A DNA stretch of 64,000 nt from positions 1 to 64,000 of the forward strand of contig NZ_LDNM01000021.1 in NCBI RefSeq assembly GCF_001028135.1, read 5' to 3'. Shown here in pieces: positions 47,595-58,208 of this stretch (position 1 is the stretch's first letter; the number at the start of each line of letters is the position of its first letter). Source of the DNA: Xenorhabdus griffiniae (lineage in GTDB: Bacteria; Pseudomonadota; Gammaproteobacteria; Enterobacterales; Enterobacteriaceae). The notes below the pieces were generated by a model that was given only the letters and a program-made list of their open reading frames with translations, was not told where the DNA came from and did no database searches. Both the position numbers and the translations under genes were made by a program.

Positions 47595-48671
47595 TTACAG
47601 CACATCAACCGCATTCAGTTCTTTAAAGGCCTGCTCCAGACGAATAACCATAGAAGCCTGAGCAGAACGCAGCCAAACCCGTGGGTCGTAGAATTTCTTG
47701 TTAGGCTTATCTGCGCCTTCTGGGTTACCCAACTGGCCTTGTAGGTAACCTTCGTTCTTTTTGTAGTAATTCAGAATACCTTCCCAAGTTGCCCACTGGG
47801 TATCGGTATCGATATTCATTTTCACTACACCGTAGCTCACGGCTTCCTGAATCTCTTCTGCGGTAGAGCCTGAGCCACCGTGGAAGACAAAGTCCAGGCT
47901 GTTGTGTGGCAGGTTGAATTTTTCAGAAACGTAATCCTGTGAGTTGCGCAGGATTTTTGGCGTCAGTTTAACGTTGCCTGGTTTGTATACACCGTGAACA
48001 TTACCGAAAGAAGCCGCGATGGTGAAACGTGGGCTGATAGCGTTCAGTTTCTCATACGCATAAGCCACATCTTCCGGCTGGGTGTACAGGGAAGAACTGT
48101 CCAGATGGGAGTTATCAACACCATCTTCTTCACCACCAGTACAACCCAGTTCGATTTCCAGTGTCATGTCGATTTTTGCCATGCGTGCCAGATATTGACT
48201 GCAAATCTCGATATTTTCTTCCAGAGATTCTTCTGACAGGTCGATCATATGAGAGGAGAACAGCGGTTTGCCAGTTTGTGCGTAGTGTTTCTCACCCGCA
48301 TCCAGCAGCCCGTCGATCCATGGCAGCAGTTTACGGGCACAATGATCGGTATGCAGGATAACCGGCACACCATAATGTTCTGCCATCTGGTGAACGTGGT
48401 GAGCACCCGAAATAGCACCAATAATCGCCGCTTGCTGACCTTCTGCTTTCAGCCCCTTACCGGCAATGAAAGAGGCACCACCGTTGGAAAACTGGATAAT
48501 GACCGGAGCACGTACTTTTGCCGCCGTTTCCAACACTGCGTTGATGGAATCAGTACCAACGCAGTTAACCGCTGGCAACGCGAAATTGTTTTCTTTAGCG
48601 ATGGCAAAGACTTTTTGAACATCATCACCAGTGATGACACCCGGTTTTACGAAATCAAAAATTTTAGACAT
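47595..48671 (-). CDS. fbaA: Class II fructose-bisphosphate aldolase FbaA
   Basis: Zinc-dependent aldolase of glycolysis and gluconeogenesis. The start MSKIFDFVKPGVITGDDV is identical in form to enteric FbaA and gives 358 residues; the frame opens upstream at 48725. Zn-ligand segment HTDHCARKLLPW and the substrate-loop GGSGSTAEEIQ are present. It is the last gene of epd-pgk-fbaA. No clear terminator follows, but repeat copy 4 with its GC hairpin sits 30 bp downstream. Confidence 0.96.
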   Translation of the reverse strand: MSKIFDFVKPGVITGDDVQKVFAIAKENNFALPAVNCVGTDSINAVLETAAKVRAPVIIQFSNGGASFIAGKGLKAEGQQAAIIGAISGAHHVHQMAEHYGVPVILHTDHCARKLLPWIDGLLDAGEKHYAQTGKPLFSSHMIDLSEESLEENIEICSQYLARMAKIDMTLEIELGCTGGEEDGVDNSHLDSSSLYTQPEDVAYAYEKLNAISPRFTIAASFGNVHGVYKPGNVKLTPKILRNSQDYVSEKFNLPHNSLDFVFHGGSGSTAEEIQEAVSYGVVKMNIDTDTQWATWEGILNYYKKNEGYLQGQLGNPEGADKPNKKFYDPRVWLRSAQASMVIRLEQAFKELNAVDVL

Positions 48672-48696
48672 GTTACGTGGTCCTGTATTGACATTG

Positions 48697-48720
48697 AACA
48701 GGCAGCCAATGCTGCCTGTT
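48697..48720 (-). other. Strong hairpin in the pgk-fbaA gap
   Basis: Perfect 10-bp stem AACAGGCAGC/GCTGCCTGTT with a 4-nt loop just after the pgk stop. There is no T-run, so it is more likely an RNA-processing or stability element than a terminator. Confidence 0.7.
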
Positions 48721-48728
48721 ATCACAAC

Positions 48729-49895
48729 TTAATTACTTTTAGCACGTTCTTCCAGCATCACAACGGCTGGCAGTTTTTTGCCTTCAACGAACTCAAGGAA
48801 AGCACCACCACCAGTAGAGATGTAAGAGATCTTGTCAGCAATTTCGAACAGATCGATTGCCGCCAAGGTATCACCGCCACCTGCGATTGAGAAAGCATCA
48901 CTTTCAGCAATTGCACGGGCAATAATTTCGGTTCCTTTACGGAAGTTAGGAAATTCAAACACACCGACCGGGCCATTCCACAAAATGGTCCTGGCGCTTT
49001 TCAGGATTTCAGCCAGACGTTCGGCAGAAGCATCACCCAGGTCAAGGATCTGCTCTTCATCTTTAATTTCGCTGGTCGATTTCAGCGTCGCTTGCGCAGT
49101 CTCAGAGAATTCTGTCGCAACACGAACATCGGTAGGAACCGGGATGTCACAGCTTTCCATCAGTTTTTTCGCTTCAGGAATCAAATCATCTTCGTACAGT
49201 GAACGGCCAACATTATGCCCTTCTGCGGCAACAAACGTATTGGCAATCCCACCACCGACGATCAGCTGATCGGCAATTTTGGTCAGTGAATCAAGAACAG
49301 TCAGTTTGGTTGAAACCTTAGAGCCACCCACAATCGCCACCATTGGACGAGCAGGATTGTGCAGTGCCTTACCCAACGCTTCCAGCTCACCAGACAGCAG
49401 CGGACCAGCACAAGCAATTGGAGCAAACTTGGCAACGCCGTGAGTGGATGCCTGAGCACGATGTGCAGTACCAAAAGCATCCATTACATACACATCACAC
49501 AGTGCAGCATACTGCTTCGACAACATTTCATCGTCTTTTTTCTCACCTTTGTTGAAGCGAACGTTTTCCAGAACAACGAGTTCGCCTTCCGCCACGTCAA
49601 CACCATCCAGATAGTTTTTTTCCAGACGAACAGGAGAAGAAAGTGCTTCTTTCAGATAATCAACGACAGGTTGCAGTGAGAACGCTTCGTTGTATTCCCC
49701 CTCAGTCGGACGTCCCAGGTGAGAAGTAACCATGACCTTGGCTCCCTGACTCAACGCAGCCTCAATCGTCGGCAAAGATGCACGGATACGTGCATCAGAG
49801 GTAACTTTGCCATCTTTTACAGGCACATTCAGATCAGAACGGATCAAGACACGTTTACCCGCCAGATCTAAATCAGTCATCTTAATTACAGACAT
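48729..49895 (-). CDS. pgk: Phosphoglycerate kinase
   Basis: 388 residues from ATG 49895 (AGAGGA site), near-identical in layout to enteric Pgk: [25 protein letters not shown], the [12 protein letters not shown] hinge region and the C-terminal [10 protein letters not shown] nucleotide loop. Cytosolic glycolytic enzyme making ATP from 1,3-bisphosphoglycerate. Middle gene of epd-pgk-fbaA. Confidence 0.96.
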   Translation of the reverse strand: MSVIKMTDLDLAGKRVLIRSDLNVPVKDGKVTSDARIRASLPTIEAALSQGAKVMVTSHLGRPTEGEYNEAFSLQPVVDYLKEALSSPVRLEKNYLDGVDVAEGELVVLENVRFNKGEKKDDEMLSKQYAALCDVYVMDAFGTAHRAQASTHGVAKFAPIACAGPLLSGELEALGKALHNPARPMVAIVGGSKVSTKLTVLDSLTKIADQLIVGGGIANTFVAAEGHNVGRSLYEDDLIPEAKKLMESCDIPVPTDVRVATEFSETAQATLKSTSEIKDEEQILDLGDASAERLAEILKSARTILWNGPVGVFEFPNFRKGTEIIARAIAESDAFSIAGGGDTLAAIDLFEIADKISYISTGGGAFLEFVEGKKLPAVVMLEERAKSN

Positions 49896-49969
49896 GGTGA
49901 ATCCTCTCATTGATTCTTTATAAAATTACTCAATCTTCTGCTGTGTGCCGTTTGTGACACAACAAATGA

Positions 49970-50989
49970 TTATTTGAAACCGGTTGCGGCCATTGCCAGC
50001 GTCGTATCAATCATACGATTGGCAAAGCCCCACTCATTGTCACACCACATCAGGGTTTTAATCAGGTGTTTCCCGCTCACCCTCGTTTGTGTGCCATCCA
50101 CAATAGCACTGTGGGGATCGTGGTTAAAATCCGTTGAAACCAACGGCAAATCCGTGTAATTCACTATACCACGAAACTCCCTGACCGCTGATTTTTGCAG
50201 GATCTGGTTCACATCTTCAACATTCACTGCCGAGCGGACGGTGACACTTAAATCAATGGCCGTCACATTGATAGTGGGCACCCGAACAGAAATCGCCTCA
50301 AACCGATCATTGAATTTAGGAAAAACACGTGTGATCCCCGCAGCCAGTTTTGTATCAACAGGAATAATGGATTGACTAGCCGCCCGGGTTCGACGTAAAT
50401 CACAGTGATAAGCATCAATCACGGGTTGATCATTCATTGATGCGTGGATGGTTGTCACCGTACCTGATTCAATATTGAACGCATCATCCAACACTTTGAT
50501 GATTGGAATAATGCAGTTTGTTGTACAGGATGCATTAGAAACAATACGATCTTCGGCAACCAATGAATGGTGATTGACACCATATACCACAGTCGCATCC
50601 AGATTATTTCCCCCTGGATGTGAAAACAGGACTTTTTTAGCCCCACTCGCGATATGAGACTCTCCGTCTGCCCGCTCACCATATTTACCCGTGCAGTCAA
50701 GTACAATATCAATATCCAGCGCTTTCCACGGCAGGGCTGAGATATTCGGTTGATGAAATAACCGAATACTGTTTTCTCCTACTTGCAGTAAATCATTATT
50801 CAGGCGTACATCCCATGCAAAACGCCCATGACTGGAATCGTATTTCAATAAGTGAGCAATGCCTTGTGCATCTGCCAACTCATTGATAGCGATCACTGAA
50901 ATTTCAGCTTGACGCCCGGATTCGTAAAGAGCACGCAACACGCTGCGCCCAACTCTCCCGAAACCGTTAATCGCTACCCTGATAGTCAT
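49970..50989 (-). CDS. epd: D-erythrose-4-phosphate dehydrogenase Epd
   Basis: 339 residues, exactly the enteric Epd length. GAPDH-fold enzyme making 4-phosphoerythronate for pyridoxal phosphate synthesis: NAD motif [17 protein letters not shown], catalytic Cys in [12 protein letters not shown]. The tktA-epd-pgk neighbourhood separates it from gapA. Confidence 0.94.
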   Translation of the reverse strand: MTIRVAINGFGRVGRSVLRALYESGRQAEISVIAINELADAQGIAHLLKYDSSHGRFAWDVRLNNDLLQVGENSIRLFHQPNISALPWKALDIDIVLDCTGKYGERADGESHIASGAKKVLFSHPGGNNLDATVVYGVNHHSLVAEDRIVSNASCTTNCIIPIIKVLDDAFNIESGTVTTIHASMNDQPVIDAYHCDLRRTRAASQSIIPVDTKLAAGITRVFPKFNDRFEAISVRVPTINVTAIDLSVTVRSAVNVEDVNQILQKSAVREFRGIVNYTDLPLVSTDFNHDPHSAIVDGTQTRVSGKHLIKTLMWCDNEWGFANRMIDTTLAMAATGFK

Positions 50990-51215
50990 GTTACTCCCTG
51001 AATTTCTCTGTAGTTACGCAACCGCTTAGGATAACTGAGCAATGTCTGCTTGTACTGATAATTCATCACAAAATTAACCAGATTGTGACATACAAGACAT
51101 TTTATAAACTAAATCACACAGTTAACTGAAACGGTTCAGCCACTATGGAAGCAGATTACGAGAAAACAAGAGTGATGGCAAGCGTCATTCGTCACATGAT
51201 GGAGGAAAAATCGAA

Positions 51216-51238
51216 CAAAAAAAGAGCGCATTCGCTCT
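51216..51238 (-). terminator. Rho-independent terminator of tktA
   Basis: On the minus strand, stem AGAGCG/CGCTCT with an AATG loop is followed by a run of seven T. It lies 40 bp after the tktA stop in the 289-bp gap before epd; nothing else was recognised in that gap. Confidence 0.88.
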
Positions 51239-51278
51239 AAAATTGATACGAATGCGCTTAATATGGGTTATTTGCCGG

Positions 51279-53273
51279 TTATTTCAACAAACTCGTTGCC
51301 TTGGCTACTACATTTTCAACCGTGAAGCCAAATTCTTTGAGCAGAATATCAGCAGGTGCAGATTCACCGAAAGTATTCATACCGACGATAGCACCATTGA
51401 TACCAACATATTTGAACCAGTAATCAGAGATACCCGCTTCGATGGCAATACGGGCAGAAACGGCCGCTGGTAATACGGCTTCACGATATGCAGCCTCTTG
51501 CTTATCGAAAGCATCGGTTGATGGCATAGAAACCACACGAACCTGACGACCTTCAGCGGTCAGTTGCTCAGCCGCTTTCACCGCCAATTCCACTTCGGAA
51601 CCCGTAGCAATCAGGATCAATTCAGGCTGGCCTGCACAATCCTTCAGGATGTAAGCCCCTTTCTCGATATTCGCTAATTGCTCAGTAGTACGATCCTGTT
51701 GTGCCAGGTTTTGACGGGAGAAGATCAATGCCGTTGGACCATCTTTGCGCTCAATGGCATATTTCCATGCCACCGCAGATTCAACCTGATCACATGGACG
51801 CCATGTGCTCATATTTGGCGTTACGCGCAGGCTGGCAATTTGTTCGACGGGTTGGTGAGTTGGGCCATCTTCACCCAGCCCGATGGAATCGTGGGTATAA
51901 ACGAAGATGCTACGCACTTTCATCAAAGCCGCCATGCGTACAGCATTACGGGCATATTCCACGAACATCAGGAATGTTGCGCCATAAGGCACAAAACCAC
52001 CATGTAATGCGATACCGTTCATGATGGCAGACATACCGAATTCACGCACACCATAGTGAATGTAATTACCGTCCTGCACATCGTTCAAAGGCTTAGAACC
52101 AGACCATATGGTCAGATTACTTGGTGCTAAGTCAGCAGAGCCACCCATGAATTCTGGCAGAACTTTACCGAAGGCTTCCAGTGCATTTTGTGATGCCTTA
52201 CGGCTCGCAATAGAAGCCGGGTTCTGTTGCAGCTTTTCAATGAATGCCTTGGACTCAGCTTCCCAGTTCGCTGGCAACTCACTGCGGGTACGCCGGTTAA
52301 ATTCAGCAGCCAGTTCTGGATAAGCGTGTGCATAGGCAGCAAATTTCTCTTCCCAAGTGGCTTCTTTAACCTTGCCTGCTTCCTGGGCGTTCCAGCCAGC
52401 GTAAATGTCCTGAGGAATGTCAAACGCAGGATATTCCCACCCCAGTGCCTTACGGGTTGCTTCAATTTCAGCATCCCCCAGCGGGGCACCGTGACATTCT
52501 TCTTTGCCTGCTTTGTTTGGTGAGCCAAAGCCGATGATGGTTTTGCACATCAACAGGGATGGCTTGCCTGTCTCTTTGCGGGCTGCTTCAATAGCCGCCG
52601 CAATCGCGTCAGAATCATGGCCGTCTACGCCACGGATAACATGCCAGCCATAGGCTTCAAAACGTGCTGCGGTATCATCGGTGAACCAACCTTCTACCTC
52701 ACCATCGATAGAAATGCCGTTGTCATCATAAAATGCGATCAATTTGCCCAGTTTCAGTGTACCCGCCAAAGAGCAAACTTCATGGGAGATGCCTTCCATC
52801 ATACAGCCGTCACCCATGAATACATAAGTATAGTGATCGACGATATCATGCCCCGGACGATTGAACTGCGCTGCCAGTGTGCGTTCTGCAATCGCAAAAC
52901 CGACGGCATTGGCAATACCCTGTCCCAATGGGCCAGTCGTAGTTTCTACGCCCGGAGTATAACCATATTCTGGGTGGCCTGGAGTTTTAGAGTGTAGTTG
53001 ACGGAAATTCTTCAAATCGTCAATAGAAACATCATAACCCGTCAAGTGCAGAAGACTGTATATCAGCATGGAGCCGTGACCATTGGATAACACGAAACGG
53101 TCACGATCAACCCAGCCAGGATGAGAAGGGTTATGGTTTAAATAATCACGCCACAGCACTTCGGCAATATCAGCCATTCCCATTGGTGCGCCAGGATGCC
53201 CTGATTTTGCTTTCTGCACAGCGTCCATGCTCAAGAAGCGGATAGCATTAGCAAGGGTTTTACGAGTGGTCAT
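51279..53273 (-). CDS. tktA: Transketolase
   Basis: ThDP-dependent transketolase of the pentose-phosphate pathway, 664 residues. [20 protein letters not shown], the ThDP-binding stretch starting [12 protein letters not shown], and [20 protein letters not shown] are all present. The position upstream of epd matches the enteric tktA locus rather than tktB. It has its own terminator, so epd-pgk-fbaA is probably transcribed separately. Confidence 0.96.
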   Translation of the reverse strand: MTTRKTLANAIRFLSMDAVQKAKSGHPGAPMGMADIAEVLWRDYLNHNPSHPGWVDRDRFVLSNGHGSMLIYSLLHLTGYDVSIDDLKNFRQLHSKTPGHPEYGYTPGVETTTGPLGQGIANAVGFAIAERTLAAQFNRPGHDIVDHYTYVFMGDGCMMEGISHEVCSLAGTLKLGKLIAFYDDNGISIDGEVEGWFTDDTAARFEAYGWHVIRGVDGHDSDAIAAAIEAARKETGKPSLLMCKTIIGFGSPNKAGKEECHGAPLGDAEIEATRKALGWEYPAFDIPQDIYAGWNAQEAGKVKEATWEEKFAAYAHAYPELAAEFNRRTRSELPANWEAESKAFIEKLQQNPASIASRKASQNALEAFGKVLPEFMGGSADLAPSNLTIWSGSKPLNDVQDGNYIHYGVREFGMSAIMNGIALHGGFVPYGATFLMFVEYARNAVRMAALMKVRSIFVYTHDSIGLGEDGPTHQPVEQIASLRVTPNMSTWRPCDQVESAVAWKYAIERKDGPTALIFSRQNLAQQDRTTEQLANIEKGAYILKDCAGQPELILIATGSEVELAVKAAEQLTAEGRQVRVVSMPSTDAFDKQEAAYREAVLPAAVSARIAIEAGISDYWFKYVGINGAIVGMNTFGESAPADILLKEFGFTVENVVAKATSLLK

Positions 53274-53973
53274 TCTTTACTCCAAGTCGGATAAAAGCGT
53301 TAGTGAACTAAGAACTAATTTTCGCAGCGCAGCATACAAACCGCAATCATTAATACCAGAAATTAATGCCAGATGATAAGGAGAACTATCTTAATTTCTC
53401 CTTGACAATAATTCTTTGATTTACCTCGTTGCTTTGGTGCTCTATCGAGATAAAGCGGACAACTGAAGGTGTTATTGCGCAAATAAGGAATGATTTCCCA
53501 GCGTGACTTGCGCAATAAAAAACTACGTATTAGACACGATACCCAATAGGTTAATCAAGGTCAAAAAGGCGAGTTCTTCAGCCAAATTAAGATGAGAATA
53601 ACGAACAAAATTCACTTGTAATATATTTTGATGTCAACAGCAATTTTGGTGATATCTCTGTTCCAGGGATACATTCTCTTGCTTACATGCCATAGATTGA
53701 CAGTCTATTGGGAATAGATAATTCTTCTATAAAAAATAAAAAAACAAAATAAAAACTTATAAATAAACCATTCATGGATAGCTATCATTATTCTATTTTT
53801 TATTTTAAAAAAATTATCACAAAATATAAAAATAACCCATAAAAATAGGTCATCAGCTCAATAAAATTAAATTATTAGATGATAAAAAAAAGTAATTTGA
53901 ATTAATACTATAAAAAGGTGAGGTTATAGATTCACCATCATTTCATGACACTAAAAAATATTAAGGGAATAAC
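53274..53973. other. 700-bp divergent gap between tktA and halovibrin-like gene
   Basis: Very AT-rich, with long A/T runs around 53720-53920. It must contain the tktA promoter (minus strand) and that of the exported-protein gene. No repeat, RNA gene or operator was recognised. The base composition near the exported-protein gene differs from the neighbouring core genes, which hints at acquisition. Confidence 0.4.
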
Positions 53974-54828
53974 ATGAGGAAAATAATAATTTTTATTTCT
54001 TTATATTTATTGGGATTGCAAATAGCTTTTGCTGACGTTAATTCAATAAATACAAACTCTGGTTATAATCTCGCAACAGAATTAACCCAAAGATACAACG
54101 ATACTGGAAATAACTGTGGAGATGGAGATCATCCGGCATTTTTATGCTCCGGGATTTTATTGAGAGGAACAGTCCCTTCAGATTACTATTATTCTTGGAA
54201 TCCAAGTCCACACTCACAAAGTAGCGGTGGTGTCTCATTTTCTTATTTGAGAACTGATTCTAAACTTATTACATTAGATGCTGGTTACACAAATGGTTTC
54301 ATTTTTGCTCCTTATTTATCCGCATCGGCAAATAATAAAAAACATCCCGAAGCTCTTTGCTACTTCCCTATCAATGCAGTTTCTGCCGACAGAGATGACA
54401 AAGGATGTGGCGCTACTCCGGGTATTCCCCGCAGTGCTCCTTGTCAACAACTTGGAATTACTACTGCCCAACAGTGGATAAAAAATGGAAGCGATGAAGA
54501 GAGTCAGTGTGGTTTTGATGTGAGCATTAAGTCAGGGGAAAATCATGCTGATGCCTTCATACAGGGAGTTCAGGCGCGTTTACAGCTCTCGCTAGCAATA
54601 AATAATGAGTTAATATTGGCGACCTGGTCCCAAAATATTCCCAATGAATTACCCATCGAAGCCTTTTTTTATCTTCCAGGAGGGCTTAACGGTGCGCAAC
54701 ATGATCAAAAGGAATTTTATAATGTCACTGGAAAAATAATACCGATAATACAGATAGATCTTCCTGCCGATTACTCTCAAGATGCTACTTTTACTTATAA
54801 TAAAGAGGATCAAGTCATTAACAATTAA
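53974..54828 (+). CDS. Exported halovibrin-like protein
   Basis: 284 residues with a clear Sec signal peptide (MRKIIIFISLYLLGLQIAFA, cleavage after Ala20). The mature part has several Cys and the segments LTQRYNDTGNNCGDGDHP, FLCSGILLRGT, SWNPSPHSQSSGGVSFSYL and NGFIFAPYLS. I recognise these as resembling the halovibrin (Hvn) family of secreted vibrio proteins and related pseudomonad proteins. Halovibrins were reported as NAD-active (ADP-ribosylating) enzymes, but no catalytic residues can be fixed here. It is monocistronic and AT-rich relative to its neighbours. Function inferred from family resemblance only. Confidence 0.6.
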   Translation: MRKIIIFISLYLLGLQIAFADVNSINTNSGYNLATELTQRYNDTGNNCGDGDHPAFLCSGILLRGTVPSDYYYSWNPSPHSQSSGGVSFSYLRTDSKLITLDAGYTNGFIFAPYLSASANNKKHPEALCYFPINAVSADRDDKGCGATPGIPRSAPCQQLGITTAQQWIKNGSDEESQCGFDVSIKSGENHADAFIQGVQARLQLSLAINNELILATWSQNIPNELPIEAFFYLPGGLNGAQHDQKEFYNVTGKIIPIIQIDLPADYSQDATFTYNKEDQVINN

Positions 54829-54879
54829 AATAAAGATCAGGAAATAAACCTAAAGATCAAAGTTAGTTTAATTAAGTAC

Positions 54880-54984
54880 TATACGCGATAAACTTCAAGT
54901 TGCAATCCGCAAGACGACGCGAGGCCTTATATTTCCCCGCTTCGCGGGGAAATATAACACGCATCTTGAAGTTGAATTGGTATA
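54880..54984 (+). mobile_element. 105-bp palindromic repeat, copy 5 (MITE-like)
   Basis: Forward copy 51 bp after the halovibrin-like gene. The central loop is GC-TTC-GC; the CCCCGC stem is intact. Confidence 0.85.
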
Positions 54985-55061
54985 ACACCAAAAATAAAAC
55001 CATAAAAATATTATAAATCTACTTTTGTAGATAAAAAATAACAGCTAATAATCATTATAAA

Positions 55062-55097
55062 AAAAACAAAAAGCCCCGAGTCAAAAACTCAGGGCTT
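55062..55097 (-). terminator. Terminator of tRNA-Asp
   Basis: On the minus strand, an 11-bp stem AAGCCCTGAGT/ACTCGGGGCTT (one G-U pair) is followed by TTTTTGTTTTTT, nine bases after the tRNA 3' end. Confidence 0.88.
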
Positions 55098-55105
55098 ATA
55101 AATTC

Positions 55106-55182
55106 TGGCGGTGCGGACGGGACTCGAACCCGCGACCCCCGGCGTGACAGGCCGGTATTCTAACCAACTGAACTACCGCACC
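55106..55182 (-). tRNA. tRNA-Asp (GTC)
   Basis: 77-nt cloverleaf on the minus strand: acceptor GGTGCGG paired with CCGCACC, D-arm AGTTCAGTTGGTTAGA, anticodon loop CTGTCAC (anticodon GTC), T-arm GGGTTCGAGTCCC, encoded CCA. It differs from E. coli tRNA-Asp mainly in the acceptor and anticodon stems, by paired changes. No integrase or att repeat lies next to it. Confidence 0.97.
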
Positions 55183-55211
55183 GCGTGGTGTTCTGGTTGA
55201 GAACGGGGTGG

Positions 55212-55240
55212 ATAATACGGGTTACGATAAAATCCGTCAA
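55212..55240 (-). promoter_or_regulatory. Sigma-70 promoter of tRNA-Asp
   Basis: On the minus strand: -35 TTGACG, 17-bp spacer, -10 TATTAT, then a GC-rich discriminator (CCACCCCG) typical of stable-RNA, stringently controlled promoters. Confidence 0.85.
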
Positions 55241-55319
55241 TCGCTTTTTATAACAAAATAGTTTGCTTGCACGTTTTTTAGCCTCAACTATGCATTTACC
55301 ACCATTTTGCCGCAGTTTA

Positions 55320-56069
55320 TCAATGTATCTGCTCAGGTTTTATACGCCAAAGACAGCTTCCCCCCTTCTTTTCCACCAAATCCAAACGAGATTCATGCTG
55401 AATTAATTCTTCATCGGAAGCATAAACAATTTTCAGCCCTGCCTGTGGGCGAGTAATCTTTTGGATTTCTGCAACCTGCGTACTGCCTGACGTTTCTCCT
55501 TCCATCGAAAAAGCCAATGATGTCTGACCACCTGTCATTGACAGATAAACATCAGCCAGAATTTCGGCATCGAGTAATGCCCCGTGGAGAGTACGTTTTG
55601 AATTATCGATATGGTAACGGTCACATAACGCATCGAGATTATTACGCTTACCAGGGAAAAGTTTCCTCGCCAAGACCAAGCTATCTGTAATGGTACAAAA
55701 CTCAGCAGTGGGTGGAATATCTCGATTCAATTTACTGAATTCATAATCCATAAAGCCGATATCAAACGTTGCGTTATGAATAATCAACTCAGCACCACGG
55801 ATAAACTCAATAAATTCATCAGCGATATCAGCAAATTTCGGTTTATCCTGCAAAAATTCATCACTAATACCGTGAATTTCAAACGCTTCGGGATCAACTA
55901 AGCGTTCTGGCTTGATATAAATATGAAAATGGCGTCCTGTCAGACGACGATTGATAACCTCCACGGCACCAATTTCAATGATGTTGTGTCCCTCATAGTG
56001 AACACCTAACTTGTTCATACCGGTTGTTTCGGTATCGAGGACTATTTGGCGGGTAATAGCAGTGCTCAT
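55320..56069 (-). CDS. dnaQ: DNA polymerase III epsilon subunit DnaQ
   Basis: 249-residue 3'-5' proofreading exonuclease of the replicative polymerase. ExoI motif VLDTETTGM (Asp, Glu), ExoII HNATFDIGFMDYE, ExoIII HGALLDAEILADVYL. The start MSTAITRQIVLDTETTGM is identical in form to enteric DnaQ. It is divergent from rnhA with 63 bp between them, as in E. coli. Confidence 0.96.
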   Translation of the reverse strand: MSTAITRQIVLDTETTGMNKLGVHYEGHNIIEIGAVEVINRRLTGRHFHIYIKPERLVDPEAFEIHGISDEFLQDKPKFADIADEFIEFIRGAELIIHNATFDIGFMDYEFSKLNRDIPPTAEFCTITDSLVLARKLFPGKRNNLDALCDRYHIDNSKRTLHGALLDAEILADVYLSMTGGQTSLAFSMEGETSGSTQVAEIQKITRPQAGLKIVYASDEELIQHESRLDLVEKKGGSCLWRIKPEQIH

Positions 56070-56132
56070 AATGTTTTTTTGTGTCAGACTTAGATTTTTG
56101 ATTAAAGATAATATAGGAAGAGTCTACCAAAA

Positions 56133-56603
56133 ATGAACAAACAGGTAGAAATTTTCACCGATGGTTCTTGCCTCGGCAATCCTGGTCCTGGCGGATATGG
56201 CGTTTTACTCCGCTACCAACAGCAAGAAAAAACGTTGAGTGGCGGTTATTTTCACACAACCAATAACCGCATGGAATTAATGGCAGCCATAATAGGATTG
56301 GAAGCGCTCAAACGTCCCTGTACCGTAATCTTGACGACAGACAGCCAGTATGTGCGTCAAGGGATCACTCAATGGATCCATAACTGGAAAAAACGCGGCT
56401 GGAAAAAAGCAGACAAATCTCCCGTCGTCAATGTCGATCTCTGGCAGCGGCTCGATAATACTATCTCGCGGCATGACATTGATTGGCGCTGGGTCAAAGG
56501 CCACGCCGGACATCGGGAAAATGAACGGTGTGATGAGCTGGCTCGCACAGCCGCGAATAACCCTACTCAAACGGATGATGGCTATATCGAAAGCGAAAAT
56601 TAA
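56133..56603 (+). CDS. rnhA: Ribonuclease HI
   Basis: 156 residues. Cleaves RNA in RNA-DNA hybrids. The metal-binding carboxylates Asp10 ([16 protein letters not shown]), Glu48 (NNRMELMAA), Asp70 (TTDSQYV) and the C-terminal Asp (NERCDELAR) are all visible. Its stop overlaps that of yafS by 3 bp, end to end. Confidence 0.96.
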   Translation: MNKQVEIFTDGSCLGNPGPGGYGVLLRYQQQEKTLSGGYFHTTNNRMELMAAIIGLEALKRPCTVILTTDSQYVRQGITQWIHNWKKRGWKKADKSPVVNVDLWQRLDNTISRHDIDWRWVKGHAGHRENERCDELARTAANNPTQTDDGYIESEN

Positions 56604-57328
56604 CCCCCCCACTCATCGTGTCGGTGAATATTTTTCGCCGCCCCCAGTGCATTACTGAATCTTGGTTTCATCAATGTTGCCCGCATGGGGTTTAATGTCA
56701 ACGGTATTGTCCGTTTGCGGGCAATAATTACATTCAGACAACCCAATATTGACATGCAGGAGTTATCAAAACGCGTTCCGCTTTGCCACGGTAAAACATG
56801 GAAGTTGGCATGATGGATAACTTCATAATTAAGAAGACGCAGCCAATCCAATTGACGCAGCGTTGAAAACATTTGAGCTTTACAAGATTGCCGACGATAT
56901 ACCGGAGCAATCATTTTCTTGAAACCTAATATACTCATTGGATTAAAACCACTGATAACCAACCAACCATCATCTATCATGATCCTATCGACTTCTCTCA
57001 AAAGCCAATGTGGATCAATACTATAAGTCAACATATGCGCCAACAAACAAGCATCGACAGATTTAGTTGCAAAAGGGAGGTAACTGGGATCAGTAATGAC
57101 ATTCATATTTTGCCCTTGTAACCCTATATTGACTTGATGGCTGACCAAACAGGAACGAGTATCAATTTCGGCACTTAAGTTGCCGATTTTCACTAAATGA
57201 AAACCAAAGATTTTGGGCCACCACGGTTCCAATTGACGTTCCAGAGCGACGCGGTAATATTCTCCCCACGGTAATGCGGCCCAAGAAACAGGGAGGGTTA
57301 TTTGCTTAATTGAACGTGCTGATCGCAT
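56600..57328 (-). CDS. yafS: Class I SAM-dependent methyltransferase YafS
   Basis: 242-residue methyltransferase-like protein. Segments [20 protein letters not shown] and [21 protein letters not shown] match the YafS/methyltransf-11 pattern. The position between rnhA and gloB is the conserved enteric yafS locus. Substrate unknown. It overlaps rnhA at the stops, and its start lies 53 bp from gloB. Confidence 0.85.
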   Translation of the reverse strand: MRSARSIKQITLPVSWAALPWGEYYRVALERQLEPWWPKIFGFHLVKIGNLSAEIDTRSCLVSHQVNIGLQGQNMNVITDPSYLPFATKSVDACLLAHMLTYSIDPHWLLREVDRIMIDDGWLVISGFNPMSILGFKKMIAPVYRRQSCKAQMFSTLRQLDWLRLLNYEVIHHANFHVLPWQSGTRFDNSCMSILGCLNVIIARKRTIPLTLNPMRATLMKPRFSNALGAAKNIHRHDEWGG

Positions 57329-57380
57329 GTCATCTTCCTTTCAACCTACTTATAAACCTACTATAAAAATGAGGCATATA

Positions 57381-58136
57381 ATGGATCTTATCAGGATACC
57401 CGCCCTTTCAGATAACTACATTTGGTTACTTTGTGATGAAAACAAACATTGTGCCATTATCGATCCTGCTGAATCACGACCTGTGATTGATATTCTAGCA
57501 GCAAATCAACTTATTCCGGCTGCGATTCTACTGACACACCACCATGATGATCACGTTGGCGGTGTTCCCGGGCTACTCAAACAATACCCTGAATTACCTG
57601 TATATGGCCCTGAAGAGACACAAAACAAAGGAGCTACTCAGATTGTCCATGAAGAGAACACCGTTGAAATAGGAAATTTTTCTTTCCGGATCATAGCACT
57701 ACCAGGACATACACTTGGTCACATTGCATTCTATCAGGCTCCCTACCTGTTTTGTGGAGATACGCTGTTTTCTGGCGGCTGTGGACGACTGTTTGAAGGT
57801 ACAGCCGAACAAATGTTTTCCTCTCTGGAGAAAATTTCATCATTACCCGATGATACGTTGATCTGCTGTGCTCACGAATACACGGCGGCGAATATGAAAT
57901 TTGCAAAAACAGTATTACCTGACAATCAGAATATTCACGATTATTATCAAGAAACGCTTAAATTACGTGAAAATAACCAAGCAACAATCCCAACAGATTT
58001 ACAAACAGAGAAAAAAATCAATGTTTTCTTAAATTGCCACGATATTGATTTACAAAAAAATATCGGTATCAAACCTAATTCAACGCCACTTTCTTCTATT
58101 TTTCAGCGATTAAGGGCTTATAAAGATCGATTTTAA
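57381..58136 (+). CDS. gloB: Hydroxyacylglutathione hydrolase (glyoxalase II)
   Basis: Metallo-beta-lactamase-fold hydrolase that releases D-lactate and glutathione in methylglyoxal detoxification. The metal motif THHHDDHVGG is present, with further ligands in LPGHTLGH and FCGDTLFSGGCGR. ATG 57381 (GAGG site) gives 251 residues, the family length; the frame opens at 57327. Confidence 0.94.
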   Translation: MDLIRIPALSDNYIWLLCDENKHCAIIDPAESRPVIDILAANQLIPAAILLTHHHDDHVGGVPGLLKQYPELPVYGPEETQNKGATQIVHEENTVEIGNFSFRIIALPGHTLGHIAFYQAPYLFCGDTLFSGGCGRLFEGTAEQMFSSLEKISSLPDDTLICCAHEYTAANMKFAKTVLPDNQNIHDYYQETLKLRENNQATIPTDLQTEKKINVFLNCHDIDLQKNIGIKPNSTPLSSIFQRLRAYKDRF

Positions 58137-58208
58137 TTTTATTGGGTTGTCTTCCACGTAATAGGCCAGTATTATTGCTCACCTTTTAGGCAGGCATTAG
58201 AAAAGAAC

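Noticed and set aside
55106-55182. tRNA-Asp as an island attachment site
   Set aside because: No direct repeat of the tRNA 3' end and no integrase gene in the window.
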